Positions 14,410 through 23,283 of a stretch of DNA of 39,247 nucleotides are shown one piece after another. Within the stretch, counting starts at the first letter, position 1. Each line of letters begins with the position of its first letter. The stretch is from the NCBI RefSeq assembly GCF_900096565.1, contig NZ_FMYP01000039.1, forward strand, positions 1 to 39,247, given 5' to 3'. Position numbers and translations under genes: made by a program. The notes below the pieces were generated by a model. The model made no database searches. It was not told the origin of the DNA and saw only the letters and a list, made by a program, of their open reading frames with translations. The stretch comes from Williamwhitmania taraxaci (GTDB taxonomy: Bacteria > Bacteroidota > Bacteroidia > Bacteroidales > Williamwhitmaniaceae).

Positions 14410-15600
14410 ATGACAAAACCATATAGTTCCGATTGCTGCCGAGGATGCGGCTATACCGAAAATGAGATTGGAGAGCTTGTAAGCACGCAAAAAGAGGGTT
14501 GTCACAAGTTGGCTATTCACGATTGGCTGAAGGATTTACCGGAAACGGGGAAGGAGTTCGACGTGGTAGAGGTTCGCTTTAAGAATACGCGAAAGGCATT
14601 CTATCGCAACGCTAACGAACTAAATTTGGAGCAAGGCGATATCGTAGCAGTGGAGGCATCTCCGGGTCACGATATTGGAATTGTTTCGCTCACAGGTGAA
14701 CTTGTTCGTTTTCAGGCTTTAAAGTTTGGTGCAGATATGAGTGCACCTGATTTAAAAAAGGTATACCGCAAGGCAAAGGTCTTGGATATGCAAAAATGGG
14801 AAGAAGCCGTTGGGCTCGAGCACATTACGATGATCCGTTCGCGACAAATTGCCAATAGGCTTAAGTTGAATATGAAAATTGGTGATGTGGAATATCAAGG
14901 AGATAGAACAAAAGCTATCTTCTACTACATTGCCGACGAGCGTGTCGATTTTCGGGAACTCATTAAGTTATTGGCTGAGGAGTTTAAGGTTAGGATTGAG
15001 ATGCGCCAAATTGGTGCTCGTCAAGAGGCTGGCCGCATTGGCGGTATTGGTTCTTGTGGACGGGAATTGTGCTGTTCGGCTTGGGTTACCAGCTTCGTAT
15101 CCGTAACTACCAACTCGGCACGGTACCAAGAAATTTCACTGAATCCTCAAAAATTGGCTGGGCAGTGTGGAAAACTGAAGTGTTGCCTAAACTATGAGTT
15201 GGACAACTACCTCGATGCTCAAAAGGACTTTCCTCGGAGCATTATTCCTCTCGAAACGAAGGATGGAACAGCCCACCATGTAAAAACCGATATCTTAAAA
15301 AGAGTTATGTGGTTCAGTTTCGATCCACATACCATTGTAAATATTACGGCGGTTCCCGTTGAGAGGGTGAAAGAAATTTTAGCACTAAACAAGAAAGGTG
15401 AGAAAGTTGATTTCTTGGTTGAACCGGAATCTACCGAATCCATTGCACAACGGGGGTCGAATGCAGAACCCGATTTTCATAATGTAATAGGGCAGGATAG
15501 CATCACCCGTTTCGACACCAACAAGAATCAGCAGAAGAACAGAAAGCACAACCGACCACAAAGAAGACCGATCAATGACAACCGGAAGCCAAACAACTAG
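14410..15600 (+). CDS. RicT/YaaT-like PSP1-domain protein
   Basis: A 396-residue cytoplasmic protein with the PSP1 C-terminal domain. Conserved parts: 'MTKPYSSDCCRGCG' (Cys9, Cys10, Cys13), 'DVVEVRFKNTRKAFYRN', 'RIGGIGSCGRELCCSAW' and 'LAGQCGKLKCCLNYE'. In Bacillus, the equivalent RicT cysteines (CGRxLCC) help bind iron-sulfur clusters within the RicA-RicF-RicT complex, which affects RNA processing and development; here RicA and RicF are not seen. The extra N-terminal cysteines are a Bacteroidota feature as I recall. The C-terminal tail after about residue 345 is polar and basic (NKNQQKNRKHNRPQRRP), possibly RNA-binding (inference). The gldH start lies 26 bases inside its end, so translation is probably coupled. 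Confidence 0.88.
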   Translation: MTKPYSSDCCRGCGYTENEIGELVSTQKEGCHKLAIHDWLKDLPETGKEFDVVEVRFKNTRKAFYRNANELNLEQGDIVAVEASPGHDIGIVSLTGELVRFQALKFGADMSAPDLKKVYRKAKVLDMQKWEEAVGLEHITMIRSRQIANRLKLNMKIGDVEYQGDRTKAIFYYIADERVDFRELIKLLAEEFKVRIEMRQIGARQEAGRIGGIGSCGRELCCSAWVTSFVSVTTNSARYQEISLNPQKLAGQCGKLKCCLNYELDNYLDAQKDFPRSIIPLETKDGTAHHVKTDILKRVMWFSFDPHTIVNITAVPVERVKEILALNKKGEKVDFLVEPESTESIAQRGSNAEPDFHNVIGQDSITRFDTNKNQQKNRKHNRPQRRPINDNRKPNN

Positions 15601-16066
15601 CCTACAACTTTTTTTTGCCATCTGTTTTTCGCTGACACTATTCGCTTGCGATAGGAACATGGTTTATGAGAAAATTGAAGATGTTCCGGGAAGCGAATGG
15701 AACGCTACAGCCCCAATTGACTTTGTAGTTCCAGTTGATGATACTCTCACCGTGCAGAATATCTTAATAACTATTCGCAATAGCAGCAGTTACAAATACA
15801 GCAATCTGTTTCTGTTTGTTACCACCACTTCGCCTTCTGGCGCATCGGTGTGTGATACGGTTGAGGTTCCGATGGCCGACGATAAAGGAAGATGGTATGG
15901 GAAAGGTTTTTCGCATTCCTACGATTCGCGAATGCCCTATAAGTTGATGATAAAGTTTCCGTTGAAGGGCGATTATAAGATTTCACTCCTTCAAGGAATG
16001 CGGGAAGAAACCCTTAGCGGTATTGAGAAGGTGGGGATTAGAGTTGAACAATCGAAGATTAAATAG
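15575..16066 (+). CDS. gldH: GldH-family lipoprotein
   Basis: A 163-residue lipoprotein with signal peptide and lipobox 'LTLFAC' (Cys25 lipidated). The body is beta-rich with conserved-looking 'DTLTVQNILITIRNSSSYKYSNLFLFV', which appears as separate strands, and 'DTVEVPMADDKGRWYGKGFS'. GldH was found as a gliding-motility protein in Flavobacterium, but it is also widespread in non-gliding Bacteroidota, so motility is not proven here. The gene overlaps the RicT-like gene and is followed 10 bases later by trmB. The ATG at 15575 is the only start that gives a complete signal peptide. Confidence 0.85.
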   Translation: MTTGSQTTSLQLFFAICFSLTLFACDRNMVYEKIEDVPGSEWNATAPIDFVVPVDDTLTVQNILITIRNSSSYKYSNLFLFVTTTSPSGASVCDTVEVPMADDKGRWYGKGFSHSYDSRMPYKLMIKFPLKGDYKISLLQGMREETLSGIEKVGIRVEQSKIK

Positions 16067-16076
16067 ATAGAATAAC

Positions 16077-16793
16077 GTGGGTAAGAATAAGCTTAGCAAG
16101 TTTAAGGAGAATCTGACATTCAAAAATTTAGTACAACCTGTTTTTGATGACGTGTTCAGGAATGATCATGAGCTAAAAGGGAAATGGCACACCAACATGT
16201 TTGGGAATAGCAATCCCATTGTGCTCGAACTGGGTTGTGGTAAGGGTGAGTATACAGTAGGTCTTTCGCGCCACTTTAAGGATAAGAACTTTTTGGGAAT
16301 TGACATTAAAGGTGCTCGGTTATGGCGTGGTGTCAAGACTACCACAGAGGAGAACCTATCTAATGCTGCGTTTCTACGCACCAGAATAGAGGTAATTAAG
16401 TCATTCTTTTCATGTGAAGAAGTTTCGGAAATTTGGATCACCTTCCCCGATCCACAGTTAAAAACAGGAAGAATTAAAAAACGGCTAACTTCCAGTGAGT
16501 TTCTCAACAATTACCGCAACTTCCTAAAGGCGGGGGGAATTGTTCATCTCAAGACCGACAACGTAAATTTACATAGGTATACTAAAGCTTTGGCCCAGGA
16601 GAATGGGCTTGAAATATTACTTGCAACCGAAGACCTCTACGGAACGGTGAGTGACGATCCTATCCTTGGAATTAGAACATACTATGAATTAATGTTCTTA
16701 GAGAAGGGGATGACAATAACCTACTTAAGGTTTAAAATTGATGGAACCAAACCCATTGAAGAGCCAATCCATTTCGAAGAGCAACTTCTTTGA
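16077..16793 (+). CDS. trmB: tRNA (guanine-N7-)-methyltransferase
   Basis: A 238-residue SAM-dependent enzyme that methylates guanosine 46 in the variable loop of tRNAs. SAM-binding motif 'LELGCGKGEYT' at about 50-60 and the family motif 'WITFPDPQLKTGRIKKRLTS' near 119-138 are clear, followed by 'GIVHLKTDN'. The start is GTG at 16077: the family usually begins MGKxKLxKF, and this frame reads (V)GKNKLSKFKEN, so GTG fits better than any internal start. The gene end overlaps the next gene by 53 bases. Confidence 0.93.
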   Translation: MGKNKLSKFKENLTFKNLVQPVFDDVFRNDHELKGKWHTNMFGNSNPIVLELGCGKGEYTVGLSRHFKDKNFLGIDIKGARLWRGVKTTTEENLSNAAFLRTRIEVIKSFFSCEEVSEIWITFPDPQLKTGRIKKRLTSSEFLNNYRNFLKAGGIVHLKTDNVNLHRYTKALAQENGLEILLATEDLYGTVSDDPILGIRTYYELMFLEKGMTITYLRFKIDGTKPIEEPIHFEEQLL

Positions 16794-17106
16794 GCGTGTG
16801 TATGAGGTAACTCTGCTTATTCCAGAAGGAAGGGTGACTTCGTATGGTGCAATTGCCCGCTATCTTGGTGCATCTCGATCGGCTCGAATGGTGGGATGGG
16901 CCCTTAATGGGAGCCATACAAAACCCAATTTTATTCCTGCACACCGAGTAGTTAACCGTGTAGGTTTGCTAACCGGGCAACACCATTTTCCAGGTTGCGA
17001 CACTATGCAACAGATGCTAGAAGCCGAAGGAGTGTTGGTTGAGAATAGTAAGGTGATTGATTATCAAAAGCATTTTTGGGATCCGGCAACAGAACTATTG
17101 TTGTAG
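16741..17106 (+). CDS. Alkyltransferase-like (ATL/MGMT-fold) DNA-binding protein
   Basis: A 121-residue protein with the DNA-binding domain of O6-alkylguanine-DNA alkyltransferases: 'FFERVYEVTLLIPEGRVTSYGAIARYLG' across about 17-43 and 'SARMVGWALNGS' (about 47-58). The active-site PCHRV is replaced by PAHRV (residues 66-70), so it cannot accept an alkyl group. ATL proteins instead bind alkylated guanine and hand it to nucleotide excision repair. The ATG at 16741 lies 53 bases inside trmB; no later start keeps the helix-turn-helix intact, so the overlap looks real. Role in alkylation repair is by family. Confidence 0.87.
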   Translation: MEPNPLKSQSISKSNFFERVYEVTLLIPEGRVTSYGAIARYLGASRSARMVGWALNGSHTKPNFIPAHRVVNRVGLLTGQHHFPGCDTMQQMLEAEGVLVENSKVIDYQKHFWDPATELLL

Positions 17107-17158
17107 GGTTTCTAAAACATATTGGGACAATATTGGTTACTAGTGAAAATTGCAGTCG

Positions 17159-18268
17159 ATGAAATTTGATGAAAATAACGTAAATTCCATTTTGTCTAAG
17201 GTGATACATCCTGAATTTGGGAAGGATGTTATAACGCTTGGCATGATTGAATCTCTCAAGGTTGAGGAGAGTAAAATATCCTTTAGCCTTGTTTTCAAGA
17301 AAGTGAAAGATCCCTTTGCCGGTGGTATTAAGAAGCAGTGTGAAACGGTTCTTAAGGAAGCATTCGGCGCGGTTATAACAGTGAGCATTCTTGAGCTGGT
17401 AAGAGCACAGGAACCGAAGACAAAACCAGAGAAAGATGCAACTGGAATACAAAACATTAAAAATATTATTGCCATTGCCTCCGGAAAAGGTGGTGTTGGG
17501 AAGTCAACAATAGCATCCAATTTGGCAGTAACCCTTGCTCGCATGGGGTATAAGGTTGGATTGCTCGATGCCGATGTGTATGGACCTTCTATGCCGAAAA
17601 TGTTTAACCTAGAAGGCTCAAAACCAAGCATGAGCATGGTTGATGGGCATGAGTTAATCAATCCGGTCGAAAGCCATGGCGTTAAAGTCTTGTCGGTGGG
17701 TTTCTTTGTCGATCCCAACGAAGCAACAATTTGGCGCGGACCAATGGCAACAAGTGCTCTTAGGCAGCTTCTGCTTCAGGGTAACTGGGGCGAATTAGAT
17801 TTTTTAATGCTCGATCTTCCTCCTGGAACCGGAGATATTCACCTTACCATCGTTCAAGAATCTGCTGTTACGGGAGCCGTAATTGTGAGCACGCCACAGG
17901 ATGTTGCTTTGGCCGATGCGGTTAAGGGAATTAGTATGTTTACTACAAAAGGGATCAATGTTCCTATCTTGGGATTGGTTGAGAATATGGCCTGGTTTAC
18001 CCCCGAAGAATTGCCCAACAACAAGTATTATATATTTGGCAAGGATGGCTGCAAGAACCTAGCTGCGAAAATGAATATTCCTTTACTTGGTCAAATACCG
18101 TTGGTGCAAGGAATACGTGAGGGTGGTGACTCTGGATCGCCAATTGCCACGCAAAGCACGCTATCAGCGGAGGCTTTTTATTTGCTTGCTCAGCGTTTTC
18201 TCGAACAGGTAGAACTTCGAAATAAGAACATGGAACCCACCAGAAGGGTAGAAATAAAAACGCAATAA
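17159..18268 (+). CDS. Mrp/NBP35-family P-loop ATPase, Fe-S cluster carrier
   Basis: A 369-residue cytoplasmic protein. The N-terminal MIP18/DUF59 domain (about 1-85) is followed by a ParA/MinD-like ATPase with deviant Walker A 'SGKGGVGKST' (about 107-116), 'LLDADVYGPSMPKMF', 'MLDLPPGTGDIHLT' and 'STPQDVALADAVKG'. Mrp proteins carry or insert Fe-S clusters. The CxxC pair seen in many Mrp proteins is absent where expected ('VENMAWFTPEELPNN'), which I recall is usual in this phylum. The start is the ATG at 17159; a TTG nine bases earlier is less likely. The NifU-domain gene follows after 10 bases, supporting a shared role in Fe-S assembly. Confidence 0.92.
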   Translation: MKFDENNVNSILSKVIHPEFGKDVITLGMIESLKVEESKISFSLVFKKVKDPFAGGIKKQCETVLKEAFGAVITVSILELVRAQEPKTKPEKDATGIQNIKNIIAIASGKGGVGKSTIASNLAVTLARMGYKVGLLDADVYGPSMPKMFNLEGSKPSMSMVDGHELINPVESHGVKVLSVGFFVDPNEATIWRGPMATSALRQLLLQGNWGELDFLMLDLPPGTGDIHLTIVQESAVTGAVIVSTPQDVALADAVKGISMFTTKGINVPILGLVENMAWFTPEELPNNKYYIFGKDGCKNLAAKMNIPLLGQIPLVQGIREGGDSGSPIATQSTLSAEAFYLLAQRFLEQVELRNKNMEPTRRVEIKTQ

Positions 18269-18278
18269 TCTTAAACAT

Positions 18279-18530
18279 ATGGCCGATCTTAAACAGATTA
18301 CAGAGAGAGTACAAGCCGCAATTAATATTGTTCGTCCATACTTACAGAATGATGGTGGCGACATTAGCCTAATTGAAGTTACTGAGGATATGGTAGCAAA
18401 GGTTAAGTTGTTGGGTGCATGTGGAACTTGTCCATACAGCTTAATGACTCTAAAAAACGGTGTGGAGCAGGCAATACGCCGCGATGTTCCCGAGATTAAG
18501 GAGGTTGTTGCGGTTAATGAAGATATGTAA
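18279..18530 (+). CDS. NifU C-terminal-domain protein (Fe-S scaffold)
   Basis: An 83-residue protein made of only the NifU C-terminal domain, like NfuA without its A-type part. It shows 'VRPYLQNDGGDISLIEV' (about 18-34) and the cluster-binding Cys48 and Cys51 in 'GACGTCPYS'. Such proteins bind a 4Fe-4S cluster between two monomers and pass it to target proteins. It follows the Mrp gene closely and the pair ends at the hairpin 18580-18620. Confidence 0.93.
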   Translation: MADLKQITERVQAAINIVRPYLQNDGGDISLIEVTEDMVAKVKLLGACGTCPYSLMTLKNGVEQAIRRDVPEIKEVVAVNEDM

Positions 18531-18579
18531 CCTACCCAATTCAGTTGAGGTTTATTATTGTGAGTTAGGTATTTGATGT

Positions 18580-18620
18580 AAATAGGAGGGCAATTTGAAT
18601 TTCAGATTGCCCTCCTATTT
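18580..18620. terminator. Bidirectional intrinsic terminator
   Basis: A 15-base perfect stem (18580-18594 with 18606-18620; core AGGAGGGCAAT) ending in TTTTT on the plus strand. It sits between the NifU-domain gene and the convergent oxidoreductase gene. Confidence 0.9.
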
Positions 18621-18634
18621 TTATACCTGCCATG

Positions 18635-19888
18635 TTACGCTTCTTTTAAAATTTCCTCACCAAGCATATATCCATGTGCCGTGGCGTAAATAATGGATCG
18701 AGTAACTCCCGAACAATCACCAATTACTTTTAGGTGTGGGTAAAGTTGGTTGTTCAACTTGTTTGAGTAAAATTTGATTTCGGGAGCGTAAATGAGGTTG
18801 TCGTTGTTGGCTACACCGGGAATAACATTTTCCAGATGCTCAATGAAATCAATAATGCTCTCCATTATTCGGCGTGGGAAAGCTAAATTAATATCCCCCA
18901 AAATATAGTTCTCTTCGGGCAGCGTTGGCTGAACTCGATATAGATTCTTTGTCCGTTTAGAATCCTTAAAGTGGCTGTATGTCTGGAGAATTACCCTGTT
19001 TTCGCCAGCGAGCAGATTCGATAGTTTGGCAATGTAGGAGCCATAGCCAATCGGATCGTTGAAGGGCTCGGTTAGAACGAGGGTAGTGAGGATTGCAAAG
19101 TTGGTGTTGTTGCTCTTATCGTGTATTTTCGCATGGCCATTTACGGTGGTGAAGTCACCGTAGTTCTCCGTTACCACATACCCCGACGGGTTATTGCAAA
19201 ATGTTCGAACTACATAGCCCGTTTTGCTCTTGTAGCGAACCTTAAACTCATACATTTCCTTATTTAGATCGGCCACAATGTGGTTTGGCAGCTCTAGTCG
19301 AACTCCTAAATCAACCTTCGTGTTATCGAGTATTAGGTCGGGGTATTTGTTTATCATCTTATTTATGAGCGCATGCCCGCTCCGCCCAACCGCAACAACG
19401 GCGAGGTCGAAATCACCAACCTGATTGATCTGAGTACGGTCATCCATAATCGTAATATCATCGATGGGATGGCTAAAATGGAAATGAATGTTCTTGTATT
19501 TCTTAAAGTCTTCGAATATATTGTATAAGACTGTTTTAAGTTGATCGGTTCCAATATGGTAGAAGTCGGAACTGATGGGTTGGAACCCTTCACGGTAGAA
19601 TTGATTGAAGTAGGTTTTATTCTTAAACGAGGAACCCGTTTCTACTAGTTTGCTATCGGTATGGCTGAGGTAGTAATCGACTAGTAACTTCTGTAAACCT
19701 AGGTCAATTTCCATATCTCCGCCCATCTCAGACGATACAAAGAGTTTTCCATCGGCCCGCATGCCCGATATGCTGGAGGAATAGATGTCCTTACTTTTTT
19801 CGAAGACATGAATCTCGTGCTTAGAGTTTTTGATCCGTTCAATAAACCCAATGGCGCCTGCGCCAAAACCGACAACAGCAATCTTCAT
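18635..19888 (-). CDS. FAD-dependent oxidoreductase of unknown substrate
   Basis: A 417-residue flavoprotein. The N-terminal Rossmann motif 'VVGFGAGAIGFIE' (about 5-17) binds the ADP part of FAD, and an acidic residue follows in 'HVFEKS'. A second family segment, 'FDLAVVAVGRSG' (about 158-169), and a C-terminal 'LKVIGDCSGVTRSIIYATAHG' region (in parts, about 390-411) complete the fold. The layout resembles the COG2509 'FAD-dependent dehydrogenase' group. Its start is separated from radA by about 100 bases with no clear terminator, so read-through is possible. Reaction not predictable. Confidence 0.8.
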   Translation of the reverse strand: MKIAVVGFGAGAIGFIERIKNSKHEIHVFEKSKDIYSSSISGMRADGKLFVSSEMGGDMEIDLGLQKLLVDYYLSHTDSKLVETGSSFKNKTYFNQFYREGFQPISSDFYHIGTDQLKTVLYNIFEDFKKYKNIHFHFSHPIDDITIMDDRTQINQVGDFDLAVVAVGRSGHALINKMINKYPDLILDNTKVDLGVRLELPNHIVADLNKEMYEFKVRYKSKTGYVVRTFCNNPSGYVVTENYGDFTTVNGHAKIHDKSNNTNFAILTTLVLTEPFNDPIGYGSYIAKLSNLLAGENRVILQTYSHFKDSKRTKNLYRVQPTLPEENYILGDINLAFPRRIMESIIDFIEHLENVIPGVANNDNLIYAPEIKFYSNKLNNQLYPHLKVIGDCSGVTRSIIYATAHGYMLGEEILKEA

Positions 19889-19990
19889 AAGTTATTTGTT
19901 TTTGGGGATAATCACATAAATTCAGCTAGTCGTTATATGACAATACATTGGCACTAATTAGTAAGAATATCATTTTCTCTAATATTGTTT

Positions 19991-21361
19991 TTACTCTACG
20001 GATTGTTTTGTAAAAAGGTATTTAACAAGATGTTCCACACGGTTTACGCTAATAATTTTGGTGGATGATTCTATTGGAGGCATGTTTTTCACATTTCCTG
20101 AAACGAATACGCGCTTAAAGCCCAATTTGGCCGCTTCGTTGATTCGTTGATCGAGTCGATTCACGGGGCGAATTTCTCCTGAAAGGCCTACTTCTCCCGA
20201 AAAGCAGCAGTCATCGGGAAGTGGAATATCAAGACTAGAGGAGAGCACTGCTGCAATTACCGCAAGATCGATGGCGGGATCGATAACCTTAATTCCTCCG
20301 GCAATATTCAAAAAAACATCTTTTGTTGCAAGCTTAAAGCCAACTCGTTTTTCGAGCACGGCAAGCAGCATGTTGAGGCGGCGAATATCAAATCCGGTAG
20401 TTGATCGCTGGGGCGTGCCATAGGCAGCAGTGCTTACCAGTGCCTGAATTTCGATAAGGAACGGTCGTATCCCATCAATCGTTGCAGCGATGGCTACTCC
20501 GCTGAGGGATTCATTCCGATGCGAGATGAGTATTTCGGAGGGATTCTCCACCTCTCGTAGGCCAGTTCCCATCATCTCAAAGATGCCCAGTTCGGCTGTA
20601 GATCCAAATCGGTTTTTGTGGGCTCGAATGATTCGGTAAACGAAGTTATTATCGCCTTCGAACTGGAGGACTACATCAACAATATGCTCGAGGACTTTTG
20701 GTCCAGCAAGGGTTCCGTCTTTGGTAATGTGCCCAATGATAAAAATTGGGGTTCCCGTTTCCTTGGCGTATTTTAGAAGTTGAGCTGCCGATTCCCTGAT
20801 CTGTGAAACACTTCCGGGTGAGGACTCCACCCTTTCGGTGTATAGTGTCTGGATTGAGTCGATAATAATCAACTCTGGGTTCATCGATTGGGCATGCTTG
20901 AGAATATTTTCAAGCAAGGTCTCGCTTAATATGTAGCAGTTGGGGTTTTTCCCTGCTAGCCTATCAGCGCGTAACTTTATCTGTTCGGCGCTCTCTTCGC
21001 CCGATACGTAAAGCACTTTCAGCTGTGTATCGAGGGCTATTTGAAGGGTCAAGGTTGATTTGCCAATCCCAGGTTCGCCTCCGAGTAGGATTACGGAGCC
21101 TGGAACCAAGCCGCCTCCCAGTATTCTATTGAACTCTCCCGATTGAAGCTGTATTCTACGGTGAGCTTGAGGGGCAATTTCGCTTACGAGTATTGGTTTT
21201 GCCGGCGCCGACAGAGATGGCAATATTGTTCTACTATCTTTTTGAAGAACAGGTTCTTCAACGTAGGTGTTCCACTCTCCGCAGGAGGGGCAGCGGCCTA
21301 TCCATTTAGGCGAATCTACCCCGCAGTTTTGGCATACATATGCAGTTTTGTTCTTGGCCAT
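19991..21361 (-). CDS. radA: DNA repair protein RadA
   Basis: A 456-residue RecA-like ATPase that promotes branch migration in recombination. The N-terminal zinc finger uses Cys10, Cys13, Cys24 and Cys27 ('CQNCG'...'CPSCG'). Walker A 'GGEPGIGKST' lies at 94-103, followed by 'ILKHAQSMNPELIIIDSIQ' (Walker B), the RadA-specific 'HKNRFGS' motif (about 254-260), and a C-terminal Lon-like domain with 'SGEVGLSGEIRPV' where the protease serine is not functional. It is the last gene of the pan operon, 52 bases after the rfaE2-like gene. Confidence 0.97.
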   Translation of the reverse strand: MAKNKTAYVCQNCGVDSPKWIGRCPSCGEWNTYVEEPVLQKDSRTILPSLSAPAKPILVSEIAPQAHRRIQLQSGEFNRILGGGLVPGSVILLGGEPGIGKSTLTLQIALDTQLKVLYVSGEESAEQIKLRADRLAGKNPNCYILSETLLENILKHAQSMNPELIIIDSIQTLYTERVESSPGSVSQIRESAAQLLKYAKETGTPIFIIGHITKDGTLAGPKVLEHIVDVVLQFEGDNNFVYRIIRAHKNRFGSTAELGIFEMMGTGLREVENPSEILISHRNESLSGVAIAATIDGIRPFLIEIQALVSTAAYGTPQRSTTGFDIRRLNMLLAVLEKRVGFKLATKDVFLNIAGGIKVIDPAIDLAVIAAVLSSSLDIPLPDDCCFSGEVGLSGEIRPVNRLDQRINEAAKLGFKRVFVSGNVKNMPPIESSTKIISVNRVEHLVKYLFTKQSVE

Positions 21362-21413
21362 GGGTTTGAATTAACACCCCAAGGTAGACAAAAAGTAGCA
21401 ATGCAGGAAGATA

Positions 21414-21902
21414 TTATTTGTTAAGCTTATTTATTATTGAGGTGGTGGAAAAACCTTCAACAAACTCAATGGTTACAACGCTACCCCCGCGTTGGGTTAC
21501 AATATCGTAGCCAACAATATCTTCGTGCTTGTAGTCGGCACCTTTTACCAAAATATCGGGTTGGGTGGCCTTGATAAGCTCGTAGGGTGTATCCTCGTCG
21601 AACAACACCACTGCACTTACAAATTCAAGAGATGCGAGCACAAGAGCGCGAGTGTATTCATCCTGTATCGGCCTACTCTCGCCTTTAATTCTCTTTACGG
21701 AACTATCACTGTTTAGCCCAATTACCATTACTTTCCCTAGGTCAGCAGCCTTAGATAGGTATTCAATATGACCACGATGAAGAATGTCGAAGCAACCATT
21801 GGTGAATACAACCGGTTGCTCCTTTAGGTTCCAGTAAGCCCTTTTACAAGCTAAGCCTTCCAGCGAAACAATTTTACTTTTTATATGCTCTAAGTATTCC
21901 AT
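21414..21902 (-). CDS. RfaE2/HldE-type nucleotidyltransferase
   Basis: A 162-residue cytidylyltransferase-like enzyme. Motifs: 'VVFTNGCFDILHRGHIEYL' (about 31-49) with the HxGH nucleotide-binding site at 42-45, 'VIGLNSDSSVKRIKG' and the C-terminal 'GFSTTSIINK' (the S-T-T-x-I-I motif). It matches the stand-alone second domain of HldE, which makes ADP-heptose from heptose 1-phosphate and ATP for lipopolysaccharide core. No heptose kinase domain is present. It starts five bases after the preceding flippase-like gene, so it is in the pan-radA operon. Substrate by family only. Confidence 0.88.
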   Translation of the reverse strand: MEYLEHIKSKIVSLEGLACKRAYWNLKEQPVVFTNGCFDILHRGHIEYLSKAADLGKVMVIGLNSDSSVKRIKGESRPIQDEYTRALVLASLEFVSAVVLFDEDTPYELIKATQPDILVKGADYKHEDIVGYDIVTQRGGSVVTIEFVEGFSTTSIINKLNK

Positions 21903-21907
21903 CGATG

Positions 21908-22921
21908 TTACTCTTTAGTTGTTTTTTGCTTTCGAACCGAAAACACGATAATGTAGAATCCTATGATACCGAGGATTACGGCAAATAAAGCTTGTGATTC
22001 ATGGGAGAGTGTGGCTACAATTAGGCCATTTTCCCATGATATACCATATAGGCCTAGTGCTAAGGCAAGCATTAAGTGAAAGGAGCCAAATCCGCCTTGA
22101 ACCGGAGCGGCCATTCCAATGCTCCCTGCTGCCAGTAAGAATAACCCGTCCAACGGCCCCAGACTACCTGTCTCTGGAATTGCAAAAACGATTAACCAGG
22201 ACATCAGCCAGTAGGAGACCCATAATACCAAGGTGGAGAATAGAAACGCTTTTCTCCTTTTCATTTGGTATCCGGTTTTTAACCCAACAATAACGCCCAC
22301 TGCCGCTTTCTTTATTTTTAAAACAGGAGTGCTATGCTTAAACTTTTCTCGAAGCAGAAATCCAAAAACAACTAGGCCGAGAAGGATTAAACCTGAAAAA
22401 ATATAGTATTCAGTTGGTATGTTTATATTATTGCCAATACTTTTCGATAGTGGGACAATCAGGTGTTGGCTAAAGAAATTTCCAAATAGGCTAATCTTCG
22501 ATATAGCTACAACTAAAATGAGAATAATGAGTGTGAAAATATCAAACGCTCTTTCTACAATAACTGTTCCCACCAATGAATCGAAGGGGATTTTATCGCT
22601 TTTATGTAGCATGGCGCATCTAGTTACCTCTCCCAATCTAGGAAAGGCAATGTTTGCAAGATATCCAACAAGGACAGCGCTGGTGGTATGCAAAAGTCTA
22701 GGTTTATAGCCAAGTGACTCAATGAGCAAATTCCATCGGTATGCCCGGCTTATGTATGCAGCAACTCCAAGCATCACAGTAACGCCGACCCAATAGTAGT
22801 TGGCCGTTTTCAACCCATCCCAGAGTTTGGCGAGGGGCATATCCTTGAAGGCGAAGTATAGTAGCGCAACCCCTATTGATAGAAACAGTAGGTATTTTAA
22901 GGTTGTAGATATATGTTTCAA
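21908..22921 (-). CDS. Multi-spanning membrane protein, LPG synthase/UPF0104 flippase-like
   Basis: A 337-residue inner-membrane protein with about eight hydrophobic segments and the family signature 'AAYISRAYRWNLLIESLGYKP' (in parts, about 55-75), 'VGYLANIAFPRLGEVTRCAML' and 'PVQGGFGSFHLML'. This is the transmembrane domain of MprF-type lysylphosphatidylglycerol synthases, without the soluble aminoacyl-transferase domain, so it may move a lipid across the membrane rather than make one. It lies between panD (five bases away) and the rfaE2-like gene (five bases). Substrate unknown. Confidence 0.85.
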   Translation of the reverse strand: MKHISTTLKYLLFLSIGVALLYFAFKDMPLAKLWDGLKTANYYWVGVTVMLGVAAYISRAYRWNLLIESLGYKPRLLHTTSAVLVGYLANIAFPRLGEVTRCAMLHKSDKIPFDSLVGTVIVERAFDIFTLIILILVVAISKISLFGNFFSQHLIVPLSKSIGNNINIPTEYYIFSGLILLGLVVFGFLLREKFKHSTPVLKIKKAAVGVIVGLKTGYQMKRRKAFLFSTLVLWVSYWLMSWLIVFAIPETGSLGPLDGLFLLAAGSIGMAAPVQGGFGSFHLMLALALGLYGISWENGLIVATLSHESQALFAVILGIIGFYIIVFSVRKQKTTKE

Positions 22922-22926
22922 GCAGG

Positions 22927-23277
22927 CTAGATTAATTTATTGGTTTGAGTATCTGGAAAGATTACCGTTGGCTTGAAATACTTAGCCTCCTCAAAATCCA
23001 TGGATGCATATGAAATGATTATCACCACGTCGCCCTCAACGCACTTTCTTGCCGCAGGACCGTTAAGGCAAATCTGCCCCGATCCTCGTTCTCCTTTAAT
23101 CACGTATGTCTCCAGCCGCTCACCGTTGTTGATATTAACAATCTGAACCTTTTCGTTTTCGATAAGGTTAGCGGCCATCATCAAATCCTCATCAATGGTT
23201 ACACTCCCGATATAGTGCAAGTTAGCTTCCGTTACGGTAACCATGTGCAATTTTGATTTCAAAACTTCAATTCTCAT
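22927..23277 (-). CDS. panD: Aspartate 1-decarboxylase
   Basis: A 116-residue pyruvoyl enzyme that makes beta-alanine from aspartate, needed for pantothenate. The self-cleavage site is Gly24-Ser25 in 'HYIGSVTID'; Ser25 becomes the pyruvoyl group. '[20 protein letters not shown]' (in parts, about 58-77) matches the family. It follows panC by six bases, and the two supply both direct precursors' condensation, beta-alanine and its ligation to pantoate. Confidence 0.97.
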   Translation of the reverse strand: MRIEVLKSKLHMVTVTEANLHYIGSVTIDEDLMMAANLIENEKVQIVNINNGERLETYVIKGERGSGQICLNGPAARKCVEGDVVIIISYASMDFEEAKYFKPTVIFPDTQTNKLI

Positions 23278-23283
23278 CTTGAG

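Noticed and set aside
16166-16510. A 114-codon minus-strand frame inside trmB
   Set aside because: Shadow of trmB; no start context and no recognisable motif.
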